64,000 bases of DNA. Source: Micromonospora zingiberis. GTDB taxonomy: Bacteria > Actinomycetota > Actinomycetes > Mycobacteriales > Micromonosporaceae. The number at the start of each line of letters is the position of its first letter. Within the stretch, counting starts at the first letter, position 1. Both the position numbers and the translations under genes were made by a program. The stretch spans positions 62,001-126,000 of the forward strand of contig NZ_SJJR01000013.1 of the NCBI RefSeq assembly GCF_004331455.1. Direction: 5' to 3'. Shown piece after piece: positions 26,918 to 35,811 of this stretch. The notes beneath the pieces are model-generated. The model saw nothing but the letters and a program-made list of their open reading frames with translations. It searched no databases and was not told the DNA's origin.

Positions 26918-28087
26918 GCGGGGGGTGCGTTGGGCGGCGCGGCGGGCGCGTTCGACGGCGCCGGGGAGAGCGGCGATCACCGCGTCCACGTCGTCGGAGG
27001 TGCTGGTGTGGCCGAGGGAGAAGCGCAGCGACGAGCGGGCCCGGTCGTCGTCGGCGCCCATCGCCAGCAGCACGTGCGAGGGCTGGGCCACCCCGGCCGA
27101 GCAGGCCGAACCGGTCGAGCAGTAGATGCCCTGGGCGTCCAGCAGGAGCAGCAGGGCGTCACCCTCGCAGCCGGGGAAGGAGAAGTGCGCGTTACCGGGC
27201 AGCCGATCGTCCGGGTCGCCGTTGTAGACGACCTCGGGCACCGCCTGCCGGACCCGCCGCACCAGGTCGTCGCGGAGCGCCGCCACCCGGGCCGCGTACT
27301 CCTGCTGGCCCTTGACCGCGGCCTCGACGGCGACCGCGAACGCGACGATGCCGGCGGCGTCCAGGGTGCCCGAGCGTACGTCGCGTTCCTGTCCGCCGCC
27401 GTGCAGCAGCGGTACGGCGGCCACGTCGCGGGCCAGCACCAGCGCGCCCACCCCGACCGGGCCGCCGAGCTTGTGCCCGGTCACGGTGAGTGCGGCGACG
27501 CCACTGGCGGCGAAGTCGACCGGCACCTGGCCGACCGCCTGGATGGCGTCGGTGTGGAACGGCACCGCGTACTCCACGGCCACGGCGGCCAGTTCGGCGA
27601 TCCGCTGCACGGTGCCGACCTCGTTGTTCGCCCACATGGCGGTGATCAGCGCCACCCGCTCGCCGTGTTCGGCCAGCTCGGCGCGGAGCGCGTCGGGGTG
27701 CAGCCGGCCGACCTCGTCGACGGGCAGCCAGCCCACCTCGGCGTTCTCGTGCCGGCCCAGCCAGTCCACCCCGTCGAGTACGGCGTGGTGCTCGATGGCG
27801 CTGGAGACGACCCGGGTCCGCTGGGGATCGGCGTCCCGCCGAGCCCAGAAGATGCCCTTGACCGCGAGGTTGTCGCTCTCCGTACCGCCACCGGTGAAGA
27901 TGACCTCGGACGGCCGGGCACCCAGTGCGGCGGCCACCCGTTCCCGTGACTCCTCCACCCGGCGCCGGGCACGGCGGCCGGACGCGTGCAGTGAAGACGC
28001 GTTGCCGACCTCGCGGGCGGTCGCGACGTACGCCTCGAGTGCCTCGTCGAGCACCGGGGTGGTCGCGGCATGATCCAGGTAAGCCAT
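26915..28087 (-). CDS. iscS: Cysteine desulfurase
   Basis: A PLP enzyme of 390 residues that removes sulfur from cysteine and hands it to MnmA and Fe-S assembly. N-terminal MAYLDHAATTPV and GNASSLHASGRRAR are typical. The PLP lysine is in VTGHKLGGPVG, and the sulfur-carrying Cys is in GSACSAGVAQPSHVL. ATG 28087 is preceded by an in-frame GTG one codon earlier. It is upstream of mnmA, which supports delivery of sulfur to tRNA thiolation. NifS/IscS subtype is not separable by eye. Confidence 0.93.
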   Translation of the reverse strand: MAYLDHAATTPVLDEALEAYVATAREVGNASSLHASGRRARRRVEESRERVAAALGARPSEVIFTGGGTESDNLAVKGIFWARRDADPQRTRVVSSAIEHHAVLDGVDWLGRHENAEVGWLPVDEVGRLHPDALRAELAEHGERVALITAMWANNEVGTVQRIAELAAVAVEYAVPFHTDAIQAVGQVPVDFAASGVAALTVTGHKLGGPVGVGALVLARDVAAVPLLHGGGQERDVRSGTLDAAGIVAFAVAVEAAVKGQQEYAARVAALRDDLVRRVRQAVPEVVYNGDPDDRLPGNAHFSFPGCEGDALLLLLDAQGIYCSTGSACSAGVAQPSHVLLAMGADDDRARSSLRFSLGHTSTSDDVDAVIAALPGAVERARRAAQRTPR

Positions 28088-28263
28088 CACGACTCAGCCT
28101 AACGACCTGTTCCGGCCGGCCCGCAGGCTGGAGTGGTGATGGGACGGGGGATGGTACGGCGCGACCGGCACGGACTTGCCATACTCATCAGTGACGTCTC
28201 TGCCCGGCAGGACGACAGACGGCCCATTCCGGCGGCGGCCCGCCGGAAGCGGGCGCCTGACGG

Positions 28264-28306
28264 GCTGATCGGCGGGCCGGTTCAGCTCCCCGGCCCGCCG
28301 ATCAGC
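28264..28306. terminator. Strong hairpin with T-run between iscS and etfA
   Basis: A perfect 17-bp stem (28264-28280 with 28290-28306) with a 9-base loop is followed on the plus strand by TCCCTTTT. The flanking genes are on the minus strand, where the sequence after the stem is less T-rich. The hairpin probably blocks transcription between etfA and iscS. Confidence 0.6.
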
Positions 28307-28325
28307 TCCCTTTTCCGCAGACACG

Positions 28326-28363
28326 ACGACAGCCGCCGCCCGGCATCGGACGGCGGCTGTCGT
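28326..28363. terminator. Hairpin right after etfA
   Basis: ACGACAGCCGCCG (28326-28338) and its exact complement (28351-28363) form a 13-bp stem ten bases after the etfA stop. It is the likely transcription end of etfBA, acting with the hairpin at 28264. Confidence 0.6.
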
Positions 28364-28372
28364 GGGTACGCC

Positions 28373-29332
28373 TCACTTGCGCTTGCGGATCTCCTCGGCG
28401 GCCTGCGGAACCACCTTGAACAGGTCGCCCACCACGCCGAAGTCGGCCAGCTCGAAGATCGGCGCTTCGCCGTCCTTGTTGACCGCGACGATGGTCTTCG
28501 AGGTCTGCATGCCGGCCCGGTGCTGGATCGCGCCGGAGATGCCGAGCGCGACGTACAGCTGGGGGGAGACGGTCTTACCGGTCTGCCCGACCTGGAACTG
28601 GTGCGGGTAGAAGCCGGAGTCGACCGCCGCGCGGGACGCGCCGACGGCACCGCCGAGCAGGTCGGCCAACTCCTCGACCAGCTTGAAGTTGTCGGCGTTG
28701 CCGACTCCACGGCCACCGGAGACGACCACGCCGGCCTCGGTGAGCTCGGGGCGGGAGCCCTTCTGCTCGGCCACCCGGTCGACCACCTTGGCCAGCTTGT
28801 CGGTGTCGGTCAGGCTGACGGTCAACTGCTCGACGGCCGGGGTGACGGCGGCCGGGGTCGGATTGACCGAGTTCGGCCGGACGGTGACCAGCGGCAGGCC
28901 CCGGGTCACCTTGGACTTGACGATGGCCGAGCCGGCGAAGGCGACCTGGGTGGCGGTGCCGTCGGCGGCCAGGGCGACCACGTCGGTCAGGATGCCGTTG
29001 TCCAGTTTGACCGCCAGCCGGGCGGCGATCTCCTTGCCCTCCTGCGAGGAGGCGAGCAGGACGGCGGCCGGCTGTACCCGCTTGACCAGGTCGGCGACCA
29101 CGGTGGCCTTCGGGGCCACCAGGTGGCCGTCGATCTCGTCACCCTCGGCGGCGTAGATCTTCTCCGCGCCGTACTCGCCCAGCTTGGCGGAGAGCGCCTC
29201 GGCGGCACCGGCGCCACCGAGCACCACCGCCGACGGGGTGCCCAGCTCGCGGGCCAGGGTGAGCATCTCCAGGGTGACCTTCTTGACGCCGAACTCGCGG
29301 GTGGCGTCGACGACGACGAGAACCTCAGACAT
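28373..29332 (-). CDS. etfA: Electron transfer flavoprotein alpha subunit
   Basis: Carries the FAD of the ETF heterodimer, which takes electrons from acyl-CoA and other dehydrogenases. It has 319 residues. The C-terminal FAD-binding domain has SGGRGVG, SRAAVDSGFYPHQFQVGQ and ALGISGAIQHRAGM, the strongest family signature; the C-terminus ends GDLFKVVPQAAEEI. ATG 29332 fits family starts (MSEVLVVVD). It is 12 bp downstream of etfB. Confidence 0.95.
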   Translation of the reverse strand: MSEVLVVVDATREFGVKKVTLEMLTLARELGTPSAVVLGGAGAAEALSAKLGEYGAEKIYAAEGDEIDGHLVAPKATVVADLVKRVQPAAVLLASSQEGKEIAARLAVKLDNGILTDVVALAADGTATQVAFAGSAIVKSKVTRGLPLVTVRPNSVNPTPAAVTPAVEQLTVSLTDTDKLAKVVDRVAEQKGSRPELTEAGVVVSGGRGVGNADNFKLVEELADLLGGAVGASRAAVDSGFYPHQFQVGQTGKTVSPQLYVALGISGAIQHRAGMQTSKTIVAVNKDGEAPIFELADFGVVGDLFKVVPQAAEEIRKRK

Positions 29333-29344
29333 GTCCCACACCCC

Positions 29345-30124
29345 TCACACGAACTTCTCGGTGGCGAGGAACTCGACGAGCTGCGCGCCGCCGGAGCCCT
29401 CATCGGTGACCTTGACGCCACCCGAACGCGGCGGACGCTTGCTGTGCTCCAGCACGGTGCTGGTCGCCCCGGCGAAGCCCACCTCGCCCGCGGCCACGCC
29501 CAGGTCGGCCAGCGACAGCGTCTGCACCGGCTTCTTCTTCGCGGCCATGATGCCCTTGAAGGACGGGTAGCGCGGCTCGTTGATGGTGTCCCACACCGAC
29601 ACGATGGCCGGCGTCGCGGCGGTGATGACCTCGTAGCCCTCCTCGGTCTGCCGCTCCACGGTCAGCGTGGCACCGTCGACGGTGAGCTTGCGGGCGCCGG
29701 TCAGCGCCGCGATGCCGAGCCGCTCGGCGAGCATGTGCGGCATCACCTGGACCCGACCGTCGGTCGACTCGGAGCCGCAGAGCACCAGGTCGGCGCCGAG
29801 CTGACCGAGCGCGGCGGCGAGCACCTTGGAGGTGGCCACGGCGCACGACCCGTGCAGGGCGTCGTCCACCACGTGCACCGCCTTGTCCGGGCCCATCGAC
29901 AGCGCCTTGCGGATCGACTCGGTGGCCCGGTCCGGACCCATGGTCAGGATGGTCACCTCGCCGCCGTGCGCTTCCTTGATCTTCAACGCCTCTTCGATGG
30001 CGTACTCGTCCATCTCGTTGATGACGTTGTTCGCCGAACCGCGGTCGACTGTGTTGTCGTCAGTGCGCAGGTTGCGGTCCGCGCCCGAGTCGGGCACCTG
30101 CTTGACGAGTACGACGATGTTCAT
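29345..30124 (-). CDS. etfB: Electron transfer flavoprotein beta subunit
   Basis: A 259-residue AMP-binding partner of EtfA. MNIVVLVKQVPDSGADRNL is a typical ETF-beta start. NEMDEYAIEEALKIKE and the ETF-beta signature region VERQTEEGYEVI are also visible. The C-terminus (QLVEFLATEKFV) is the usual ETF-beta arm. It is first in the etfBA transcript. An enoyl-CoA hydratase gene lies 4 kb away, so fatty-acid oxidation is a plausible electron source. Confidence 0.95.
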   Translation of the reverse strand: MNIVVLVKQVPDSGADRNLRTDDNTVDRGSANNVINEMDEYAIEEALKIKEAHGGEVTILTMGPDRATESIRKALSMGPDKAVHVVDDALHGSCAVATSKVLAAALGQLGADLVLCGSESTDGRVQVMPHMLAERLGIAALTGARKLTVDGATLTVERQTEEGYEVITAATPAIVSVWDTINEPRYPSFKGIMAAKKKPVQTLSLADLGVAAGEVGFAGATSTVLEHSKRPPRSGGVKVTDEGSGGAQLVEFLATEKFV

Positions 30125-30359
30125 CGCGCTTCGACGACCCTCCTGCTGTGGTGGTGTGATCACTTGCGCTGCTCTGGGGCGCAGCCTCGCTCCTTAGTCA
30201 ACGTTAGGTCAACCATGAGGCGCTGTGCGGTTGCCCACGACGCAATGTTACCTGCCAGTAGCTTACTCGTTCGGAGCCGCTCCGGGTGACTCGGCTCACC
30301 GGCATTCTGCCGGCACTCGCGACCGCCGCCGAGCCGGCGCGCTCAGCCCACCGCTGCGC

Positions 30360-30776
30360 TCAGGCCGCCGGTTGCCCCAATGCGTCGGCGATCCGTTCGA
30401 TGACCTGGGCCTCGGCCGGACTGATCCCGTTGTGGGCCCGCGCCGTACGATCCGCGGCGGCCAGCACCACCGAGCGGTAGACCGGCAGATCCTCCGGTGC
30501 CTTCTCGGTCAGGATCCGGATCGCCTCGCGCAGCGCGGGCAACACCACCGACTCGACCTCCAGCGCCGAGTCACGGGGCAGCTTCGGCAGCGGGCCGCTG
30601 CTCAGCGCCGCCTTGACCACTCCACTGGCGTCGGCCATCGCCCCGGAGGCGGCAAAGCTCTCCCGGAACAACGCGAGCACTCCCGGGTCGGCGTTCGAGA
30701 CCATGAAGACCGCGCCGAAGGCCCCCGTCTTGAGGGTGAACATCTCCTCGTCCGTCAGCCGCTGCACCATGATCAC
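30360..30776 (-). CDS. Conserved-looking hypothetical protein
   Basis: A protein of about 138 residues (136 from ATG 30770), mostly helical, containing MFTLKTGAFGAVFMVSNAD and PALREAIRILTEKAP. There is no signal peptide or membrane segment. GTG 30776 overlaps the stop of the upstream acetyltransferase gene as GTGA, indicating translational coupling. I do not recognise the family. The coupling suggests a shared process with the GNAT protein. Confidence 0.65.
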   Translation of the reverse strand: MIMVQRLTDEEMFTLKTGAFGAVFMVSNADPGVLALFRESFAASGAMADASGVVKAALSSGPLPKLPRDSALEVESVVLPALREAIRILTEKAPEDLPVYRSVVLAAADRTARAHNGISPAEAQVIERIADALGQPAA

Positions 30777-31570
30777 GGAGTGTAGACGTAGGGCGTGGTG
30801 GTGGTGACCGGGACGAGGCCGAGGCGCCCCAGCAGTGGACGACTCTCGTCGCTGGCGTCGACCTGCAACAGCGTCCGGTCGCGTTGGCCGGCAAGCCGGG
30901 CCCGGTAGGTGACCAGCGCCCGGTAGATGCCCTGTCGCCGCCACTGCGGATCGGTCGACCCGCCCCACAGGGTGGCGAAGGTACTGCCCGTGGGGTAGCG
31001 GACCCAGCCCGCGCTGACCACCGACTCACCGGCCTCGGCCACCACGACGGTGATCGCCTGCGGATCGGCGGCGACCTCCCGTTCCAGCCCGTCGGCGAGG
31101 CCACTCAGGTCACGCCCCCACAGCAGCGTCTCCAGTGCCGCGATCCGGTCCAGGTCCGCGCGACTGGTGACCTCCCGCAGGCGTACGCCCTCGGGCACCA
31201 CCGGCAGCGCGGAGGCCAGCGGTGCGACCGGGCCGACCACGACGCTCTCCTCGTCCTCCGGTACGAAGCCGGCCGCGCGCAGGCGCTGCGGCAGGTCCGC
31301 CGGTTCGTCGTGACCGTGCAGTTTCCACTCCACCGGCTCGGCACGCTCCTGGAACACCGCCACCTGGCGGGCGATCAGCGCGTCGAGTTCGGCGCCGCCC
31401 AGTCCACCGAGGTCGCGATAGGTCACCAGGCCACCCCGGTCGAGGCCCAGCACCCGGAACAACGGACCGTCCTGCTCCACCCGCGCGCCGTCCGGCACCG
31501 GGTCGGGCAGGCCCGGCCGCAGCTGGGCGTCGTACGCCGCGCGCAACGTGGTCGCGTCAAGATCCGTCAT
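30773..31570 (-). CDS. GNAT-family N-acetyltransferase
   Basis: A 265-residue protein. The acetyl-CoA-binding motif is WRRQGIYRALVTYRARLA, preceded by the beta-strand pair SAGWVRYPTGSTFATLWGGS. The N-terminal third (LRAAYDAQLRPGLPD) is an extra domain seen in larger GNAT proteins. The substrate is unknown. It is divergent from the DUF202 gene with only 11 bp between the annotated starts. Confidence 0.85.
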   Translation of the reverse strand: MTDLDATTLRAAYDAQLRPGLPDPVPDGARVEQDGPLFRVLGLDRGGLVTYRDLGGLGGAELDALIARQVAVFQERAEPVEWKLHGHDEPADLPQRLRAAGFVPEDEESVVVGPVAPLASALPVVPEGVRLREVTSRADLDRIAALETLLWGRDLSGLADGLEREVAADPQAITVVVAEAGESVVSAGWVRYPTGSTFATLWGGSTDPQWRRQGIYRALVTYRARLAGQRDRTLLQVDASDESRPLLGRLGLVPVTTTTPYVYTP

Positions 31571-31581
31571 GTTTCCAGGCT

Positions 31582-32001
31582 ATGCCCAGTTCGAACCGGA
31601 TAATCACCACCGTGTGGCAAAGGATCAGGAACTGGTTCGACCCGCAGGAGCTGCGGTCGGTGGGCGCCACCCCCGACTACCGCTTCTCGCTGGCCAACGA
31701 ACGCACCTTCCTGGCCTGGTTGCGTACCGGGTTGGCGCTGGTCGCCGGTGGTCTGGCCGCCGCACAGTTCCTGCCCACCATGTCGCTGCGGCACCTGCGC
31801 GAGGCGATCTCCGTGGCGTTGCTGCTGCTCGGCGGCGCGGTGGCGGTCCGGGCGATCGACCACTGGGCACGCGTCGAACGGGCCATCCGGCTCGGTGAGG
31901 AACTACCGGCGTCCCGCTTTCCGGCCGTACTCGCCGTCGTGGTCGGTCTCGGCGCGCTGCTGTTGGTGGTGGCGGTGCTCGCCGGGGCGGTGGACGGATG
32001 A
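31582..32001 (+). CDS. DUF202 (YidH-like) membrane protein
   Basis: A protein of about 139 residues (129 if GTG 31612 is the start). It contains the DUF202 signature FSLANERTFLAWLRTGLALV, then two more membrane helices (LREAISVALLLLGGAVAVRA and FPAVLAVVVGLGALLLVVAV). The role of the family is not established. The next gene starts inside its stop codon (ATGA) and belongs to the same family, so the two may form a heteromeric membrane complex. Confidence 0.8.
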   Translation: MPSSNRIITTVWQRIRNWFDPQELRSVGATPDYRFSLANERTFLAWLRTGLALVAGGLAAAQFLPTMSLRHLREAISVALLLLGGAVAVRAIDHWARVERAIRLGEELPASRFPAVLAVVVGLGALLLVVAVLAGAVDG

Positions 32002-32300
32002 CCACGGTCCGCGATGCCGGGTTGCAGCCCGAGCGGACCCGGTTGGCGTGGCGGCGCACCGCGCTGACGGTGACCGTGGTGGCGATGCTGACCGTGCGGC
32101 TGGCGTTCACCGGCGGGCGGGTCGGGGCGCTGCTGGCGGCGCTCACCATCGTCGGCTGGGGTGCCACGGTCACGCTCTGCTGGCGGCGGGCCACCGGCAC
32201 CGGCGTGCCCGGCACCGGCGGTCGTACGCTCGCTGCGGTGGGGCTCTCCGGCGCCGGATTCGCCCTGATCGGCATCCTGTTGGTCGTGTACGGGGTGTGA
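31998..32300 (+). CDS. Short DUF202-family membrane protein
   Basis: A 100-residue protein with QPERTRLAWRRTALTVTVVA, the short DUF202 form, and three hydrophobic segments. It is translationally coupled to the preceding gene by a 4-base overlap. Paired long and short DUF202 genes are common in actinobacteria. Function is unknown. Confidence 0.8.
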   Translation: MTTVRDAGLQPERTRLAWRRTALTVTVVAMLTVRLAFTGGRVGALLAALTIVGWGATVTLCWRRATGTGVPGTGGRTLAAVGLSGAGFALIGILLVVYGV

Positions 32301-32331
32301 CCACCGCCGGGGAGTAGGCCATGATGGGTAC

Positions 32332-32748
32332 ATGGCCCGGCTGTACATCCTCTTCTTCCTCGTGCAGGTCGTCCTCGCCGTCTGCGCTCTGATCAGTTGC
32401 CTCTCGGCCGAGGATGACGACGTCCGTCACCTACCGCGGATCGCCTGGGTGCTGATCATCCTGTTCTTCCCGCTGGTCGGTTCGATCGCCTGGTTCCTCG
32501 CCGGCAGACAGCGCAAGCCCGCCGGCGGTGGGACGTGGGCGAGCGGAGCCCGACCCGCCGAGCGCCGGCCGGCCCGGCCGCTCGCACCGGACGACGACCC
32601 CGAGTTCCTCCGCGCGATCGAGGAGCGCTCGCGCAAGGACGACCAGGAACTCTTCCGCCGCTGGGAGGAAGACCTGCGCAAACGCGAGGACGACCTGCGC
32701 CGCCGGGAGGGCGATCCGCCGCGCGAGGAACCCCGCCCCGAGGTGTGA
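32332..32748 (+). CDS. Small membrane protein with PLDc_N-type domain
   Basis: A 138-residue protein. Residues 1-65 hold two membrane helices (LYILFFLVQVVLAVCALISC and IAWVLIILFFPLVGSIAWFL) matching the PLDc_N domain found at the start of cardiolipin synthases but here without any phospholipase domain. The C-terminal half is Arg/Glu-rich and likely helical (RRWEEDLRKREDDLRRREG), possibly a short coiled coil. Probable membrane protein of unknown role. Confidence 0.75.
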   Translation: MARLYILFFLVQVVLAVCALISCLSAEDDDVRHLPRIAWVLIILFFPLVGSIAWFLAGRQRKPAGGGTWASGARPAERRPARPLAPDDDPEFLRAIEERSRKDDQELFRRWEEDLRKREDDLRRREGDPPREEPRPEV

Positions 32749-32772
32749 CGCTCGGGGCGGCTGCGCCCCGGC

Positions 32773-34395
32773 TCAGGCCAGGTTGGACGAGCGGGGGTAC
32801 GCGTCGGCCGGGTCGGTGAGCACGTTGACCAGGTACGGCACCCCGGCGTCGAAGGCCCGCTGCAGGGCCGGACCCAGGTCGGCGGCCTTGGCCACCGTCT
32901 CGCCCGCCCCGCCGAGCGCCGCGACCACCTGGTCGTAGCGCAGTTCGGGCTGGAGGTCGGCGGCCACGTCGTAGCCGTACATGGCCCGCATCGGGTGCTT
33001 CTCCAGACCCCAGATGCCGTTGTTGCCGACCACCATGACCACCGGCAACTTCTGCCGGACCAGGGACTCCACGTCCATCAGCGAGAAACCGGCCGCGCCG
33101 TCGCCCATCAGCACACAGATCTGCCGGTCGGGGTGGGTGACCCGGGCGCCCATCGCGTAGCCCATGCCGGTGCCGAGGCAGCCGTACGGGCCCGGGTCGA
33201 GCCAGGTGCCCGGCTGGGCCGGCTCCAGGTAGCGCCCGGCGTACGAGACGAAGTCACCGCCGTCGCCGATGGTGATCGCGTCCCGGGCGAGGACCTTGCG
33301 CAGCTCGCCGTAGACGCGGGCCGGTCGGATCGGATCCGTCTCGGCGGCCATCTCCTCGGCGTCACGGGCCTTCGCGGCGTCCTCGGCGGTACGCAGTTGC
33401 GCCACCCAGTCGGCATGGTCGACCCGGTCGCCGGTGTACTCGGCGAGGGCCGACAGGATGGCGCGCAGGTCACCGGCGGGTGCGACGGCGGGCTGCACGT
33501 GCGAGGCACGCTGGCTCGGCGCGTCGACGATGTGCACCACCTTGGCGTCGCCGAAGTCACCGAAGGAGAGCCGGAAGTCCAGCGGGGTGCCCACCACCAC
33601 GACCACGTCGGCGCTCCTGAGGGCCACCCGACGCGCCTTGGCGAAGGCCAGCGGGTGCTCCGGTGGCAGGGCGCCCCGGCCCATGCCGTTGGTGAAGACC
33701 GGCACTTCGAGGGCCTCGGCGGCAGCGCGCAGGGCGGCCACGGCGTCACCGGCGTAGACGTCGGAGCCGGCGATGACGACCGGCCGCTGCGCACCGGCGA
33801 CCAGGCCGGCGGCGGTGGCCACCTCGTCCGGGTCGGCCTCGATCGGGGCGATGGCCGGACCGGCCGGCGGGTCGGCGTCGCCCACCGAGAAGATCGCTTC
33901 GAGGGGGAAGTCGAGGAAGACCGGGCCCCGGTGCGGGGTGAGGGCGGTGGTCAGCGCCGCGGCGACGGCCCGGGGGATGTCGTCGGCGCTGAACACCGTC
34001 TCGGCGTGCTTGGTGACCGGGGCGACCAGCGGCAGGTGGTCCATCTCCTGGAGGCTGCCGGAGCCCCAGCGGAACTGCGGTGCCCGCCCACCCAGCACCA
34101 GCACCGGCGAGGCGTTGAAGTACGCGCTGGTCAGGCCGGAGATGCCGTTGGTCACGCCGGGGCCGGCGGTGAGTACGGCGAGACCTGGGCGCCGCTGGAG
34201 CTTGGCCACCGCCTCGGCGGCGAACACGGCGGACTGCTCGTGCCGCACGTCGTACAGCGGGAAACCGGCCTTGTGCGCGGCGTCGTAGAGCGGGAAGACG
34301 TGCCCGCCGGAGAGGGTGAACATCTCCCGCACCCCGTACGCGCGCAGTGCCGCGAGGGCGAGTTCTCCGCCGTGGCCTTCGATCCGCTCCGTCAT
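32773..34395 (-). CDS. Acetolactate-synthase-like thiamine diphosphate enzyme
   Basis: A 540-residue TPP enzyme. The cofactor-activating Glu is in RHEQSAVFAAEA near residue 50. The central domain is intact, and the TPP/Mg site reads MGDGAAGFSLMDVESL followed by VVGNNGIWGLEKH. ATG 34395 has AAGGAG six bases upstream. No small regulatory ilvN-like subunit is adjacent, so it is probably not the biosynthetic acetolactate synthase. Oxalyl-CoA decarboxylase-, benzoylformate- or glyoxylate-type reactions are alternatives. Confidence 0.83.
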   Translation of the reverse strand: MTERIEGHGGELALAALRAYGVREMFTLSGGHVFPLYDAAHKAGFPLYDVRHEQSAVFAAEAVAKLQRRPGLAVLTAGPGVTNGISGLTSAYFNASPVLVLGGRAPQFRWGSGSLQEMDHLPLVAPVTKHAETVFSADDIPRAVAAALTTALTPHRGPVFLDFPLEAIFSVGDADPPAGPAIAPIEADPDEVATAAGLVAGAQRPVVIAGSDVYAGDAVAALRAAAEALEVPVFTNGMGRGALPPEHPLAFAKARRVALRSADVVVVVGTPLDFRLSFGDFGDAKVVHIVDAPSQRASHVQPAVAPAGDLRAILSALAEYTGDRVDHADWVAQLRTAEDAAKARDAEEMAAETDPIRPARVYGELRKVLARDAITIGDGGDFVSYAGRYLEPAQPGTWLDPGPYGCLGTGMGYAMGARVTHPDRQICVLMGDGAAGFSLMDVESLVRQKLPVVMVVGNNGIWGLEKHPMRAMYGYDVAADLQPELRYDQVVAALGGAGETVAKAADLGPALQRAFDAGVPYLVNVLTDPADAYPRSSNLA

Positions 34396-34463
34396 CGCCG
34401 CTCCTTCTCGTCGCCTGACCGGAGTCACACGCTACTGGCCGGTAGGAAGAATGTGAACCGCCT

Positions 34464-35237
34464 TCATCGACCGGTGAAGTCCGGCTTGCGCTTCTCCACG
34501 AAGGCGACCATTCCCTCGCGCCGGTCGTCGGTGGCGAACAACGCCGCGAAGAGTTGACTCTCCCAGGCCAGGCCCGAGTTCAGGTCCATGTCCAGGCCGC
34601 CGTCGACGGCCAGCTTCGCCGCGCGCAGCGCCTGCACCGGCCCGTTGAGGTACGGCCGCACCAACGCCACCGCCGTGTCGTAGACCTCGGCGGCCGGGGC
34701 GATCCGGTCGGCCAGGCCGATCCGCAGCGCCTCCTGCGCGTCGACCATCCGGCCGGACATGATCAGATCCTTGGCCCGGGCCGGGCCGACCAGCCGGGCC
34801 AGCCGCTGGGTGCCCCCGGCACCCGGGATGATGCCGAGCTTGATCTCGGGCTGGCCGAGCTTGGCGTCCTCGGCCACCACCCGCCAGTCACAGGCCAGCG
34901 CCAGCTCACAGCCGCCGCCGAGGGCGTAGCCGGTGATCGCGGCCACCACCGGCTTGGGGATCCGGGCGATCGCGCCGAGCGCGCTGGACAGGTCGGCGGC
35001 GCGAGCGGCCATGTCCACGTAGGACATGTCGGCCATCTCCTTGATGTCCGCGCCGGCGGCGAAGACCTTCTCCCCGCCGTACACGATGACGGCGTGGACC
35101 TGCTCGTCGGCGGTGGCCGCCGTGGCGGCGGCGCGCAACTCCTCCTGCACCTGCGTGTTGAGCGCGTTCATCGGTGGCCGCTCCAGCCGGATGGTGCCGA
35201 TGCCGTCCTTGGTCTCCAGCCGCACGAACTCGCCCAC
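34464..35237 (-). CDS. Enoyl-CoA hydratase
   Basis: Crotonase-fold enzyme of 257 residues that hydrates 2-enoyl-CoA in fatty-acid breakdown. The oxyanion-hole segment is KVFAAGADIKEMADM. The two catalytic Glu are in GYALGGGCELALACDW and LGQPEIKLGIIPGAGG. GTG 35237 is chosen because GAGG lies six bases upstream and gives normal length; GTG 35249 is an alternative. It is a single gene on the minus strand, divergent from the DUF6232 pair. Confidence 0.92.
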   Translation of the reverse strand: MGEFVRLETKDGIGTIRLERPPMNALNTQVQEELRAAATAATADEQVHAVIVYGGEKVFAAGADIKEMADMSYVDMAARAADLSSALGAIARIPKPVVAAITGYALGGGCELALACDWRVVAEDAKLGQPEIKLGIIPGAGGTQRLARLVGPARAKDLIMSGRMVDAQEALRIGLADRIAPAAEVYDTAVALVRPYLNGPVQALRAAKLAVDGGLDMDLNSGLAWESQLFAALFATDDRREGMVAFVEKRKPDFTGR

Positions 35238-35337
35238 GCTGAGCCTCACTTCCTCGTCGAAGTCGCGTGCCAACCTTACGACCAGGCATCTGCGGCACGT
35301 AGTCTGGCTGCCAGTCCCGCGACCCGGAGTTCCCGCC

Positions 35338-35811
35338 ATGGTCACGTACTACGACGACAAGTCCGTCCAGGTCACCTCCACCACCGTCACCGTCAACGGC
35401 GACGCCTATCCGCTGGCCGAGATCAGCGAGGTCTGGCACCACCGGGGCAGCCGGTCGTGGCGGGTGCTGGCCGGCCGGGGCGCGCTCGGCGCGGCGATGG
35501 TCGGCCCGCTGGTGGCCGCCGTCCTCGGCATCGCGCTCGCCGTCTGGCTCAACGGTTCGGCGACCGTCACGGTCGCCATCATCGGCACCTCCATCCTGAT
35601 CGGGCTGGCCGCCGGGCCGATCGCCGACCAGCTCTTCGAGTACTTCGACCGCTCGTACGCCCGGGGCAGCCGGCCACGCGAGGTCTGGATCCGCTGGCGT
35701 GGCCACCCGGTACGCCTGCTGCGCACCCCGGACGCCCTGCGCTTCGGCCAGATCTACCGCGCCGTCCAACGCGCCATGGAAGCCCAGGTGCAAGGAAGGG
35801 CACCCCGTTAA
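35338..35811 (+). CDS. DUF6232-like membrane protein, paralogue 1
   Basis: A 157-residue protein. The N-terminus (YYDDKSVQVTSTTVTVNGD) is a beta-rich domain with an EVWHHRG motif. Two membrane helices lie at about 55-100, and the tail ends LRTPDALRFGQIYRAVQRAM. I associate this pattern with DUF6232, of unknown function. The last codons and the TAA stop are supplied by dispersed element copy C. Paralogue 2 follows 99 bp later. Confidence 0.72.
   Translation: MVTYYDDKSVQVTSTTVTVNGDAYPLAEISEVWHHRGSRSWRVLAGRGALGAAMVGPLVAAVLGIALAVWLNGSATVTVAIIGTSILIGLAAGPIADQLFEYFDRSYARGSRPREVWIRWRGHPVRLLRTPDALRFGQIYRAVQRAMEAQVQGRAPR

Noticed and set aside
28133..28372. Small plus-strand gene between iscS and etfA
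   Set aside because: The frame has no stop for 2 kb and enters the antisense of etfA; only the hairpins look functional.
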